The notes: generated from the letters alone by a model not told the origin. A stretch of DNA of 64,000 nucleotides from Bacteroides intestinalis DSM 17393 (GCF_000172175.1 NZ_ABJL02000008.1:1488001-1552000), one strand, 5' to 3'; counted from the first letter of the stretch, positions 1-8,947 are shown. Numbers and translations: made by a program.

Positions 1-1
1 T

Positions 2-205
2 GGCGAGGATTATGAATTGCTATTCACCGTCCCCATCTCTGACCACGAAAGGATTTCTGAAATGGAGGGTGTGAAACTGATCGGTCATATCACGAAACCG
101 GAACTGGGTTGTGTTTTAATTACTCGCGACGGCCAGGAATTTGAGTTAAAAGCCCAAGGATGGAACCCACTGAAAGACGAAACGACCGAAAATGCAGAAG
201 AATAA
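2..205 (+). CDS. thiL: Thiamine-monophosphate kinase, C-terminal fragment
   Basis: The reading frame enters from outside the window and stops at 203-205, so only the last 67 residues are visible. It opens with GEDYELLFT, the signature near the end of ThiL, the ATP-dependent kinase that converts thiamine phosphate to thiamine diphosphate in the cytoplasm. The last residues are acidic (TTENAEE) and a terminator follows. This gene marks ordinary chromosome to the left of the mobile element. The assignment rests on this one motif, because the rest of the protein is missing. Confidence 0.8.
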   Translation, partial: GEDYELLFTVPISDHERISEMEGVKLIGHITKPELGCVLITRDGQEFELKAQGWNPLKDETTENAEE

Positions 206-245
206 AAGGGAGAAGAATAAAAAAACACTTTTTTATTAAATTATA

Positions 246-287
246 AACGCTGATACTTAGCCACATAGGCAATTATCAGCGTTTTTT
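246..287 (+). terminator. Rho-independent terminator after thiL
   Basis: A 10-bp perfect stem (AACGCTGATA / TATCAGCGTT) with a loop of about 18 nt is followed by a run of T. It lies 40 nt past the thiL stop. Confidence 0.8.
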
Positions 288-300
288 ATCCCCAAAGCCC

Positions 301-330
301 TTGCACAGTCCAAAAGTTTCACTACCTTTG
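301..330 (+). promoter_or_regulatory. Promoter of tRNA-Phe
   Basis: A TTG at 301 and TACCTTTG at 323-330 are 19 bp apart. They match the Bacteroides -33/-7 promoter pattern and lie 22 nt before the tRNA. Confidence 0.65.
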
Positions 331-351
331 CAACCGCAAAAGAGAAACAAT

Positions 352-424
352 GGTGCCATAGCTCAGTTGGTAGAGCAAAGGACTGAAAATCCTTGTGTCC
401 CCGGTTCGATTCCTGGTGGCACCA
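352..424 (+). tRNA. tRNA-Phe (anticodon GAA)
   Basis: A 73-nt cloverleaf. The acceptor stem GGTGCCA pairs with TGGCACC and the discriminator is A. The D-arm reads GCTCAGTTGGTAGAGC, the anticodon loop CTGAAAA gives GAA, and the T-arm contains GGTTCGATTCC. CCA is not encoded. The integrase gene starts about 240 bp past the 3' end, so this gene is the likely integration target of the adjacent element, and it is intact on this side. Confidence 0.95.
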
Positions 425-447
425 CGAAGAATCACAGCAAAAAGATG

Positions 448-486
448 AAAACCTCTGAATTTCAACGAATTCAGAGGTTTTCTTTT
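448..486 (+). terminator. Terminator after tRNA-Phe
   Basis: A 13-bp stem (AAACCTCTGAATT / AATTCAGAGGTTT) with a 7-nt loop is followed by TCTTTTTG. It begins 24 nt past the tRNA and presumably ends the tRNA transcript. Confidence 0.8.
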
Positions 487-537
487 TGTTTCAACTGTGC
501 AAAACATGCAGATTTAGGAATTTCAATCGTGCCAAAT

Positions 538-574
538 TCGTGGCTTTTTTTTGAGCCACTGAAAAAAGCCACGA
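538..574. repeat. 13-bp inverted repeat between tRNA and integrase
   Basis: TCGTGGCTTTTTT (538-550) and AAAAAAGCCACGA (562-574) are perfect inverted copies separated by 11 bp. The position just left of the integrase suggests an integrase arm site or a second terminator. The sequence alone does not separate these. Confidence 0.5.
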
Positions 575-665
575 TTTGATATGTAAAGCACAGATATTCA
601 CTTATTTGCATAGCGTGCGTTTCATCAAACATTAGCACTTTTGTACCACAAAAAATGTATGTAAG

Positions 666-1889
666 ATGAAGCATGAAACAATGAAAATCCTCTTCGTTAT
701 CAAGAAGAGCAGCTTGCTGAAGAACGGCGAAGCACCTATCGTAGTCCGTGTTACTATCAACGGAGTGTCTGACGAGGTACGCATACAGCGTAGCGTATTG
801 CCTCGTTTGTGGAACCAAGCCCGTGGCTGCTGTAAAGGCAGAGACAGGGTTTCAATCGAATTGAACGATTACATCGAATCTCTCAAAACCAAGATTCACA
901 ACCTTCACAAAGAGTTGTTGCTTGAAGACGCACTCATCACTCCTTCCCACCTATTGAAACGCTTATTTAATAAAGGTGATAAGCGAACCTTCCTCAATAC
1001 AATGGAAAAGGAGATTAAAGCAATGGAAGCACTTATCGGTATCGAGTATGAAAAGATAACCATCAACCGATATTGGAACTGCTACCGTTGCTTGAAGGCT
1101 TGTGTTCAATCTTTCTATGAAAAGGAGGATATTGTCTTTCCTGAACTTTCTCGTGACTTTATTATCTATGTCGAGCGACATATGCGTCTTGAAAAGCGTC
1201 TTTGCCAAAATACATTGGTGAGATATATGAAGTGTTTCAAGAAATTCGTCAATATGGGACTTAATATGGGTTGGATGAGAATCAATCCATTCGCCGGCAT
1301 ACAATATCGCCAGCAGGAAAATGATCCTACATTCCTGACTCTTGAAGAAGTCAAGACAATAGCAGGTATGGAATTTCCTGTAGCTCGACTAAATATTGTT
1401 AGGGATATGTTCCTGTTCAGTTGTTTTACAGGTCTTGCATTTATAGATGCAAAGGAGTTGAAACGCACTGAAATCATTAAGGACAACAATGGCAAGATGT
1501 GGATTAGAAAAGGTCGTCACAAGATGAAAAAGGAGAAGGCAAGATGTATCAGCAATGTACCTCTTATCACTCCTGCCATAGAAATACTTGAGAAATATGA
1601 GGATCATCCAACCTGTATTGAAAAGGATGTCTGTTTACCTTTGTTCTGCAATCAGACGATGAACTCATACCTGAAACAAATTGCTACGCTTTGCAATATT
1701 GACAAGAATCTGACCACACATGTGGCCCGTCATACATTTGCCACGACCATAACTTTGGCTAATAAAGTTTCGTTGGAGAATGTTGCAAAGATGATGGGGC
1801 ACGCATCTACCCGTATGACTCAACACTATGCAAGGGTGTTGGATCAAACCATTATGAGTGATATGGAAAAGGTTCAGATATTATTATAA
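666..1889 (+). CDS. int: Tyrosine recombinase (integrase) of the ICE
   Basis: This 407-residue site-specific recombinase probably integrates and excises the element at the tRNA-Phe end. It has an N-terminal arm-binding region, a SAM-like core-binding region at about 120-200, and a catalytic domain at about 220-400. The HxxR-type motif appears as HVARHTFA near residue 350, followed by GHAST near 377 and the presumed tyrosine nucleophile in HYARV near 388. The first catalytic arginine is not evident: the usual TGLR position reads TGLAF, as in several Bacteroides ICE integrases. An alternative start is the in-frame ATG at 681. The gene reads away from the tRNA, which is usual for tRNA-targeting elements. 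Confidence 0.9.
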   Translation: MKHETMKILFVIKKSSLLKNGEAPIVVRVTINGVSDEVRIQRSVLPRLWNQARGCCKGRDRVSIELNDYIESLKTKIHNLHKELLLEDALITPSHLLKRLFNKGDKRTFLNTMEKEIKAMEALIGIEYEKITINRYWNCYRCLKACVQSFYEKEDIVFPELSRDFIIYVERHMRLEKRLCQNTLVRYMKCFKKFVNMGLNMGWMRINPFAGIQYRQQENDPTFLTLEEVKTIAGMEFPVARLNIVRDMFLFSCFTGLAFIDAKELKRTEIIKDNNGKMWIRKGRHKMKKEKARCISNVPLITPAIEILEKYEDHPTCIEKDVCLPLFCNQTMNSYLKQIATLCNIDKNLTTHVARHTFATTITLANKVSLENVAKMMGHASTRMTQHYARVLDQTIMSDMEKVQILL

Positions 1890-1903
1890 TAAATAGATTC
1901 GAA

Positions 1904-2081
1904 GCCGAGTTCACCAAACCACAGGCAAAGGTAACTCGTGTTCTTTTCGTCCAAGCAAGGTCAAGCCCTGCGGGTGTCGTGGAAAAATCATCCTCGCCCC
2001 GTGGGGCTTTCTGTATTTTTCCACACAACCTTGCCTGACGAGAACACGACCTTTTAGAGCCTGTAGTTTGGGAACTCCGGC
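1904..2081 (+). ncRNA. Structured RNA element, copy 1
   Basis: A long imperfect rod can be folded. The outer helix is GCCGAGTTC (1904) with GAACTCCGGC (2072), then CAAACCACAGGC (1915) with GCCTGTAGTTTG (2059), TCGTGTTCT (1936) with AGAACACGA (2041), GCAAGGT (1955) with ACCTTGC (2028), and GTGGAAAAAT (1979) with ATTTTTCCAC (2015). A CCCCGTGGGG cap sits near 1997. The 80-nt core is repeated at 39139-39218 with 72 of 80 identical positions, while the outer helices differ in sequence but still pair. It lies between the integrase stop and the next gene start (37 nt downstream), so it may act as a leader RNA or an independent small RNA. I do not recognise the family. Confidence 0.7.
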
Positions 2082-2117
2082 CCCGAATAGCCGGACTAAC
2101 AAGAAATATATAATGTT

Positions 2118-3077
2118 ATGTCACAAGCAGTATTAAACAACAGTCAAGCAACAGGTCATACCGACCTGCTATCAGGTATCTTGAAGGTACAAGTGAGAAA
2201 CGAGGAGAAGATTACGGAGCAAGACCGTATCTATTGCCAGAATCAGCAGGACGAGCTTTACAAGACGCTCGACCAGATTGCCTGGTGGTACAACATCTTC
2301 AAGAGAGAAGCCGAGAAGTATGAGGGTAAAATCAAACTCAAGCATGAGCCGAACGGTAAGATTACCACAAACAGCTATGACCTCCACTATCGGTACAATA
2401 ATGACGAGAAGGATTATACCCATCACGAGTTTACTCCTTTCAAGAACATCAATGAGTTGGTGGATAGTCGTCATAACGCTATCAGGAACTTCATCAGTCG
2501 TATCATCGGCTATTTCAACAACACATACAGCGTCTCTGTTGAAGCTCCAAAGATTGACGAGAAGACTCTGCCGATAGACTTCCGCCCTGTATATAACACC
2601 TATGTAGATGTGGTTATCGAACATCTTGGAGGCAAGAGTTTCCGAGATACTGCCGAGGAGGAGTTAATCAAACGATTCCTTGAAACGGTCAGACCATCTA
2701 ACTGGAGCAAGGTAAAGCCTGAACTAAAGAAGGACAAAATCATCTTCCCAGATATTGTAACTTGGGATTCCTTCCATTACGAATATTATAAGGATTATAA
2801 GTTCTCATACGAAACAGACCGTAAGGTCAGCCGCTTCTGCGAAGGTATTGCCTTCGGTGCAGATGATGTACTCTGCGGAAGTATCGAGATGATTATGGGG
2901 CTTGATACCCGTAATGTAGATATCTCCCGATGGTATGACCTGACAACGACCAACGCCGTAAGTCTCAAATTTTACGGAAACACCCGCATTGATGTCAAGT
3001 TCAAGGACAGTGCTGCGGCAGAGAACTGTTTTAAGCGACTGCGACTAAATGAAATCAAACTAAGAGACGAGAACTGA
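2118..3077 (+). CDS. Conserved ICE protein, possibly DUF4942-like
   Basis: A 319-residue soluble protein without signal peptide or membrane segments, rich in charged and aromatic residues. The C-terminal part (about 240-319: FCEGIAFGADDV, then SLKFYGNTRIDVKF) resembles my memory of DUF4942, a domain found next to or fused with DNA methyltransferases on mobile elements. The following gene is a methyltransferase-helicase, which fits that association. The catalytic role is unknown. It starts with ATG 37 nt past the structured RNA element, which could be its leader. Confidence in the family name is moderate; the gene itself is certain. Confidence 0.6.
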   Translation: MSQAVLNNSQATGHTDLLSGILKVQVRNEEKITEQDRIYCQNQQDELYKTLDQIAWWYNIFKREAEKYEGKIKLKHEPNGKITTNSYDLHYRYNNDEKDYTHHEFTPFKNINELVDSRHNAIRNFISRIIGYFNNTYSVSVEAPKIDEKTLPIDFRPVYNTYVDVVIEHLGGKSFRDTAEEELIKRFLETVRPSNWSKVKPELKKDKIIFPDIVTWDSFHYEYYKDYKFSYETDRKVSRFCEGIAFGADDVLCGSIEMIMGLDTRNVDISRWYDLTTTNAVSLKFYGNTRIDVKFKDSAAAENCFKRLRLNEIKLRDEN

Positions 3078-3158
3078 TGACCACACGATATGTATGACAC
3101 TCCGTAGGTACTGCCTGCGGGGTGTCTTTCGTTTTTATCCACTTCAATCATTACAGCC

Positions 3159-6100
3159 ATGTATGCCATCATACCACAACAGATACCGCAAGGCAAGCGT
3201 GCGGAGATCAACGAGAAGATTCTCTTTGCCATCAATTCCGGTAAGGATATGATTCCTGCGGAGAGTATATACAACTGCTATACAGGTATCGGAGGACTGC
3301 ACAACCTCAAGCAGTCGGACTTCGCCAGCTACCACGAGTATGCCGAGGCAAAGAAGGAGTTCGAGATGGGACAGTTCTTCACACCGCACGAGGTATGTCG
3401 GGATATGGTAGATGTACTCTCTCCCACATCGTCAGAGATGATACTCGATATGTGTTGCGGTATGGGTAACTTCTTCAACCATCTGCCAAACCAACACAAC
3501 GCCTACGGCTTTGACATAGACAGCAAGGCTGTGGCAGTGGCAAGGTATCTCTATCCCGATGCACATATCGAGAAGTGCGACATACAGCAGTACCACTCCG
3601 AGCAACGCTTCGATGCCATAATCGGTAATCCTCCGTTCAATCTGAAGTTCGATTTTCGACTCTCACAGGAGTATTACATAGACAAAGCATACCATCTGCT
3701 CAATCCCGCGGGCTTCCTGATGATCATCGTTCCAGCCTCCTTTATGCAGAATGAGTTCTGGGAGAAGAGCCGTGTAGGAAGAGTGAACGAGGACTTCTCC
3801 TTCATCGGACAGACAAGACTATCACCACAAGCCTTTACATCGGTAGGTGTAGATAACTTCAACACCAAGATAATGGTCTTCTTGCGTCGTTCACAGCATA
3901 TCGAGATGAATCCCTACAATGCCGATGAGTTCGTCTCTATGGCAGAACTCAAGGAGAGAGTAAAGAAAGCCCGTGAGATGAAGCACTGCTTGCGTCTTGA
4001 CCTTATGCGTGAGACCAACCGCATAGACAAGGAGGAGTTGGAGCACTTCGAGTACAAGCTCGCCAAGTATATGTATGAGTTGAAGGCTCACAAGAAACTC
4101 AACAAGCATATCGACAAGGCTGTGGCTCTTGTTACCAAGTTCCGTAACCAGAAGCCTCCAGAGAATGCCACCAACGAGCAGATGAAGGAGTGGGAACGCA
4201 AGAAGCTGACCACTGCCAAAGTGCTGGCCACCATACGCAAGTATATCACCTCGCAGAATGTCGTACCACGCAAGGAGGTCGCATTGGTAAAGACCTCCTA
4301 CGGCTTCAAGCTCAAGCAGTATGTACCACGACTGCTTGACAAGGTGGAGCATAAAGCGGCAAGCATCAACGACCTCATATTGGATAGTACCGTACTGCCT
4401 ATGCCGGAGATAGCAACCGAAGAGAATCTACGACAGATACGCATCGCCAAGAGGCTTATCCGCCGTAAGCGTTGGCTCTATGATATACAGATTCAACCAT
4501 TCTCCGATATGGAAACGGACGATGCCCTTGCCGAGTATCTCGACAATGCCACCTTCGTAAATAAAGATGGTGAGGTATGCGAGTTTACACAGTTGCAGAA
4601 ACACGATCTGAACCTTGTACTTCAGAAGCGGTATGCTCTGCTTAACTGGCAGCAAGGCTCAGGCAAGACCGCAGCGGTATATCACAGAGCCAAATACCTG
4701 CTCAAATATGGCAAGGTACGCAATGTGGTGATACTTGCCCCTGCCATTGCCACCAATATGACATGGACTCCGTTCCTCGCCATAAACAAGGAGCGATACA
4801 GAGTGATACGCACATACAAGGACCTTGAATATGTGCCGAGAGGTATCTTCCTGCTGCTATCCACCTCTATGGTCGGCAAGCTCAAACGCGACCTTATGCG
4901 GTTTGTGAAACTATCGTCAAGGAAGCTATGCCTTGTATTCGATGAATCGGACGAGATTACCAACCCATCATCACAACGCACAAAGCATATTCTGGCAGTC
5001 TTCCGCAGGCTCAAATACAAGATTCTCGATACGGGAACAACCACCCGTAACAATATCGCAGAGCTATACAGCCAGTTTGAGTTGCTATACAACAACTCGG
5101 TCAATATGACTTGTTGGTGCAGCAGTATCTACCACGAGAACAGAGATAAGGAGATAGAATGTGAAAGGAACCTCCACTGCGGTGAGCCATTCCCAGCGTT
5201 CAGAGGTCATGTGCTGTTCCGAGCCTGCCACTGTCCGGGTAAGGCTACGGTATTCGGCATTGAGAAGCAGAATCAGGATGTCTATAACAAGGATGAACTC
5301 TTCGACCTCATAGGCAAAACCATCATCACCCGTAAGTTCCGAGACTTTGCAGGTGAGAAATACAAGATACGGACACATACTGTAAGCCCCTCAGAGGGCG
5401 AGCACGAGGTCTATCGTGTCATCATCGAGGAGTTCTGCCGTATCTGTGAGCTCTACTACAACAGCACGGGTGACACGAAGAAGGATGCAGGACTGAGGCT
5501 TATGCGACAGATAAAGTTGCTTATCAAGGCTTGTTCGGTACCACACCTCATATCGGGATACTATGGCGATGACTACCCGAGCAAGACACGATACATAGAA
5601 TCATTGATACGCAAGATACCTGGCAAGGTAGCCATCGGCTGTACCACCCTTGCCGCCTTTGACCTCTATGAGAGCTATATCCGTGAACGCTTTCCCGACA
5701 GACCGATATATGTCGTAAAGGGAGATGTAGCGTTCAAGAAGCGTCAGAGCATAGTGACGGAGTTCGACTCCACCATCAACGGCATACTGATATGCACACA
5801 GCAGAGCTTGAGCAGTTCGGTAAACATACCCACCTGCAACGATGTGATACTGGAGTCACTGCAATGGAACATACCCAAGATGGAGCAGTTCTACTTCCGT
5901 TTCATACGCCTCGACTCCAAGGAGATGAAAGATGTGCATTATGTCACCTACGAGGACTCCGTTGAGCAGAACCTCATGGCATTGGTACTCACCAAAGAGC
6001 GTCTCAACGAGTTCATCAAGACAGGTGAAGTGAAAGAGCAGTCGGAAATCTTCGAGGAGTTCGATATCACAATGTCGGTCATCGACAGCCTGCTGATACG

Positions 6101-6161
6101 CTCAACGGACAGCGAAGGTAAGATACATATCAGCTGGGGAAGCCAGCGAGTAACAAGTTAA
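3159..6161 (+). CDS. Fused N6-adenine DNA methyltransferase / SF2 helicase
   Basis: A 1000-residue protein. The N-terminal part (about 60-260) is a class I methyltransferase. It has FFTPHEV at 73-79, the SAM-binding DMCCGMG at 97-103 and the catalytic NPPF at 157-160, typical of N6-adenine enzymes. A basic, helical linker follows. The second half is helicase-like, with Walker A QQGSGKT near 497, a motif II variant DESDE near 594, TGTTTRNN near 623, and a C-terminal RecA-like domain at about 800-960. Such fusions on conjugative elements and phages are thought to protect incoming DNA from restriction, but defence or replication roles are also possible. The divergent DESD in place of DEAH makes helicase activity uncertain. 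It is followed within 12 bp by an ArdA-like gene. Confidence 0.8.
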   Translation: MYAIIPQQIPQGKRAEINEKILFAINSGKDMIPAESIYNCYTGIGGLHNLKQSDFASYHEYAEAKKEFEMGQFFTPHEVCRDMVDVLSPTSSEMILDMCCGMGNFFNHLPNQHNAYGFDIDSKAVAVARYLYPDAHIEKCDIQQYHSEQRFDAIIGNPPFNLKFDFRLSQEYYIDKAYHLLNPAGFLMIIVPASFMQNEFWEKSRVGRVNEDFSFIGQTRLSPQAFTSVGVDNFNTKIMVFLRRSQHIEMNPYNADEFVSMAELKERVKKAREMKHCLRLDLMRETNRIDKEELEHFEYKLAKYMYELKAHKKLNKHIDKAVALVTKFRNQKPPENATNEQMKEWERKKLTTAKVLATIRKYITSQNVVPRKEVALVKTSYGFKLKQYVPRLLDKVEHKAASINDLILDSTVLPMPEIATEENLRQIRIAKRLIRRKRWLYDIQIQPFSDMETDDALAEYLDNATFVNKDGEVCEFTQLQKHDLNLVLQKRYALLNWQQGSGKTAAVYHRAKYLLKYGKVRNVVILAPAIATNMTWTPFLAINKERYRVIRTYKDLEYVPRGIFLLLSTSMVGKLKRDLMRFVKLSSRKLCLVFDESDEITNPSSQRTKHILAVFRRLKYKILDTGTTTRNNIAELYSQFELLYNNSVNMTCWCSSIYHENRDKEIECERNLHCGEPFPAFRGHVLFRACHCPGKATVFGIEKQNQDVYNKDELFDLIGKTIITRKFRDFAGEKYKIRTHTVSPSEGEHEVYRVIIEEFCRICELYYNSTGDTKKDAGLRLMRQIKLLIKACSVPHLISGYYGDDYPSKTRYIESLIRKIPGKVAIGCTTLAAFDLYESYIRERFPDRPIYVVKGDVAFKKRQSIVTEFDSTINGILICTQQSLSSSVNIPTCNDVILESLQWNIPKMEQFYFRFIRLDSKEMKDVHYVTYEDSVEQNLMALVLTKERLNEFIKTGEVKEQSEIFEEFDITMSVIDSLLIRSTDSEGKIHISWGSQRVTS

Positions 6162-6172
6162 ACAGAAAGTCT

Positions 6173-6676
6173 ATGGAAAATATGGATTTAAGCAATGCCG
6201 AGGTTGCCGTAACCACACAGCACATCCTGGACGGGAAAGAGTACAAGGACTACTGGGTGCAAATGTCCGACTACAGCGATATGGGAGAATTTCTCTGTGC
6301 CTGTTCCGACCTCTTTCCCGAAGAAGAGGAACCCGAGTACAGATATACCAAGTGGGAGAACATACCCGACAGGCTGATAAACCGAGAGTGGATATGTCCC
6401 AACTTCTTCGAGATACGCGATGCCATGGAAAGGCTCGATGAGAACGAAAGGGAGTATTTCGTCACTTGGAGCGAACACTTCGGATATGACATCACAACCG
6501 ATGATCCGCATATGATGGTGTCGCACTATCAGGATATATACGGTAACACCATACAGGAAACCGAAGAGGAACTTGCCGACATAGCCGATGATGCTTTGGT
6601 ATATACAGGCATATCGGGCAACTTCTGCGACATGCTTCCTCTTCAGTATGAGATATTCGATGATAACTATAACTAA
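6173..6676 (+). CDS. ardA: ArdA-like antirestriction protein
   Basis: A 167-residue, strongly acidic protein with many Asp/Glu runs, such as PEEEEPEY and EETEEELAD. The segment YWVQMSDYSDMGEF followed by ENIPDRLINREW matches the ArdA pattern (W-x-DLSDYSD-x-EF, then E-x-IP-x-x-LI-x-E). ArdA proteins are elongated acidic DNA mimics that occupy and block type I restriction enzymes during plasmid entry. The gene lies 12 bp after the methyltransferase-helicase gene and presumably shares its transcript. Its place in the block next to the integrase fits an early-expressed protective gene. Confidence 0.7.
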   Translation: MENMDLSNAEVAVTTQHILDGKEYKDYWVQMSDYSDMGEFLCACSDLFPEEEEPEYRYTKWENIPDRLINREWICPNFFEIRDAMERLDENEREYFVTWSEHFGYDITTDDPHMMVSHYQDIYGNTIQETEEELADIADDALVYTGISGNFCDMLPLQYEIFDDNYN

Positions 6677-6688
6677 AATAAAGGATAT

Positions 6689-7003
6689 ATGGAAATCAGT
6701 TTCAAAGGACCGGTAATGCCTATTGACCCGTACTCGCAGTTGGCATTTGTGGAGATACTCAACATCATACTCATTGCAAAGCACATTATGGATGTGAACA
6801 GGTATCTCATAGCAAGGAATGTAAACCCTCAGTTCGGCTCACTGTCGGGATATTTCCGATGGTCGTTCGCCAACGACAGGTTCACGCTGTGGCAACGCAC
6901 GGACTACAACTCCGATATGTGCTTCTCACATCGCATATTGGATATGCCGTTCTGTATGCTTGCAGCAAAGGATAAAGAGAACGATGAGAGAGTATTCAAC
7001 TAA
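6689..7003 (+). CDS. Hypothetical protein
   Basis: A 104-residue protein of unknown family. The first half (QLAFVEILNIILIAKHIMD) is a hydrophobic amphipathic helix rather than a clear membrane segment. The second half contains several aromatic and cysteine residues. It is packed 13 bp after the ardA-like gene and 13 bp before the next gene, so it belongs to the same operon. Confidence 0.6.
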   Translation: MEISFKGPVMPIDPYSQLAFVEILNIILIAKHIMDVNRYLIARNVNPQFGSLSGYFRWSFANDRFTLWQRTDYNSDMCFSHRILDMPFCMLAAKDKENDERVFN

Positions 7004-7015
7004 CCATCAAAGAAT

Positions 7016-7303
7016 ATGGGAACGACAATCAAGGTATCCAACAGAGAGATAGCGATACGAGCCTTCGACCATCTGAGGCACGAAAGAAAGAGTGACTCTG
7101 CACTGCGACTGGCTCACCACCTGCTGCACTATGACCGCATATCGATCGGCATAGGTGAAGTGGATTGGGAGATAGATATGGCTATCCAAAAGTTCGGTGG
7201 CAATCCCAGAACAGGATACCGATATACGGCACATTTCAGTTTCAAGGGTGAAACGGAGATGGAGAAAGAGAGATACGAAGAGATATTCAACGGTAAAGAG
7301 TAA
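7016..7303 (+). CDS. Hypothetical protein
   Basis: A 95-residue protein of unknown family with a mixed alpha/beta look. The start is the ATG at 7016 in tight spacing after the previous gene. The C-terminus is acidic and Lys-rich (ETEMEKERYEEIFNGKE). Its operon position between the antirestriction gene and further acidic genes is the only clue to a role. Confidence 0.6.
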   Translation: MGTTIKVSNREIAIRAFDHLRHERKSDSALRLAHHLLHYDRISIGIGEVDWEIDMAIQKFGGNPRTGYRYTAHFSFKGETEMEKERYEEIFNGKE

Positions 7304-7387
7304 CCGAAGGGCGGCCACAAGGTCGCTCTTCGCATTTATAGACATATGTACGGGAAACCGAATCCTGCCGTACACAGGTAACGACAA

Positions 7388-8332
7388 ATGAACGAAACAA
7401 AGAAAACACTCACAATGGAGTTCATAGAAAGCATAATGGATGAGAAATACACCCTCGTATGGGTGGACTATCGGGAAAGTTTTGATGAGAACCGAGACTT
7501 ATTACAGAAATGCCTTGAAAAACAAGGCTGCGAAGATCTGTGGTCAAAGGTCGAGGAATGGTATGAGGATGCCGAGGAGCAGGCGACACAGGAGATAATC
7601 AAGGGGCTGAAGAGCCACTGCATAGACTTCCACGACTTTGAAGAGGACGAAGTTGAAGCCTTCTTCGAGGAACACGATGATGAGATAAGGGACGAGATAC
7701 GCGAGCGAGACGACTCAACCACGGTAAACGACCTCATCAAGAATACCAACGACATACCTGTACGAGTGGAGATGCTATCCAACTACGACTGCATCAACTC
7801 CTGCTGGTTAGAGTCACAAGGTGGCTTCCGCTACAAAGAGAGTTACTTCGGGGATATGATTGATACCCTTCGCCTCAACCCTGCAAAGGTGAAGAAGGCA
7901 TTGACGGAGAAAGGCTATACCGTATATGGCAGATTTCCGAACAAGAAGTATCGTGACGGCAAGGAGCAGGTGTCTTACGAGGACTTCTGCCAGGAGTTGG
8001 AGAACTCCTGCTGCGGAGCCAATCTGCTTACCTATATCGGGCTTGTAAACCTCCGCGACCTCTACGATGCCGACTTCAAAATAAAAGAGGTCATTATCCC
8101 AAAAGGTAACACCTGCGGGCTGTTCAGCTCGATGTATGGCGGTGGCAGTCTGATAGAGATGGAACTTAAAAACGATATCAGAATCCGACTGGATAAGGCA
8201 CGCAAGGACGGCTATGGTTTCCGCCTGCGACTTGACAATGAACGCTCCAAGTATGACTGCTCCATCAAGCATGTCTATGGCGTATGTGACTGCTTCTTTG
8301 GCAAGCAGGTAAGCATCGTTCCGGCAAACTAA
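7388..8332 (+). CDS. Acidic hypothetical protein
   Basis: A 314-residue protein. Residues 60-125 are extremely acidic (FEEDEVEAFFEEHDDEIRDEIRE), while residues 140-314 look like an ordinary globular domain with several cysteines (NSCCGAN, CDCFFGKQ). No family was recognised. The charge pattern recalls DNA-mimic proteins in leading regions, which is inference only. An 84-bp gap precedes it. Confidence 0.6.
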   Translation: MNETKKTLTMEFIESIMDEKYTLVWVDYRESFDENRDLLQKCLEKQGCEDLWSKVEEWYEDAEEQATQEIIKGLKSHCIDFHDFEEDEVEAFFEEHDDEIRDEIRERDDSTTVNDLIKNTNDIPVRVEMLSNYDCINSCWLESQGGFRYKESYFGDMIDTLRLNPAKVKKALTEKGYTVYGRFPNKKYRDGKEQVSYEDFCQELENSCCGANLLTYIGLVNLRDLYDADFKIKEVIIPKGNTCGLFSSMYGGGSLIEMELKNDIRIRLDKARKDGYGFRLRLDNERSKYDCSIKHVYGVCDCFFGKQVSIVPAN

Positions 8333-8360
8333 TCAGTATTAACAATAAAAATATAAATGT

Positions 8361-8936
8361 ATGAAGAAGATTGAAGTAAAGGTAAGATACCTCTTCGAGG
8401 GTACTTACACCGTAGCGGCAGATGACCGCAATGAAGCACGCACAATGGTAACAAGAGATTGCGGACTGGTTCTGGGTGGAAACATCCACACCACACTCGA
8501 TGATGACGAGGTGGATTGGAAGTTCGATGTTCACCCCGATATGCAGATTCTATCCTACACAGAGAAAGAGAACGAAACAAAGCGTCTGAAGATGGACTTC
8601 TCCGACAGGATAGAGACACTCCGTAAGGACATCATAGATGCCATACGGCAGTTGCTCTACTCGCACGGGTTGACAGAGATAACCTTTCCCGAAGAGCAGT
8701 ATGATCCTGTATGGGTAATATGGTTCAATTGGGACGGAGACCCATACGAGTGCAAAGTAATGGGTGTCAAGGTAACGGACAATAGCATGACGGTAATTGC
8801 TCATGACAAGATTTGCAATGATGAGGTGACTTGCTCCACACCCTTTGAACTCGGAGCAAAGAACATCGACTGGCTATATGAGATATACGATGCCGTATGG
8901 CAGCAATTGGAAGAGAACGAAGATAACAACGCTTAA
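8361..8936 (+). CDS. Hypothetical protein
   Basis: A 191-residue acidic protein. The N-terminal 50 residues (KKIEVKVRYLFEGTYTVAADDRNEA) look like a small beta-rich domain, and the rest is helical with a tail NEDNNA. No family was recognised. It is part of the plus-strand block, 28 bp after the previous stop and 11 bp before the next start. Confidence 0.6.
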   Translation: MKKIEVKVRYLFEGTYTVAADDRNEARTMVTRDCGLVLGGNIHTTLDDDEVDWKFDVHPDMQILSYTEKENETKRLKMDFSDRIETLRKDIIDAIRQLLYSHGLTEITFPEEQYDPVWVIWFNWDGDPYECKVMGVKVTDNSMTVIAHDKICNDEVTCSTPFELGAKNIDWLYEIYDAVWQQLEENEDNNA

Positions 8937-8947
8937 AGATTACGACT

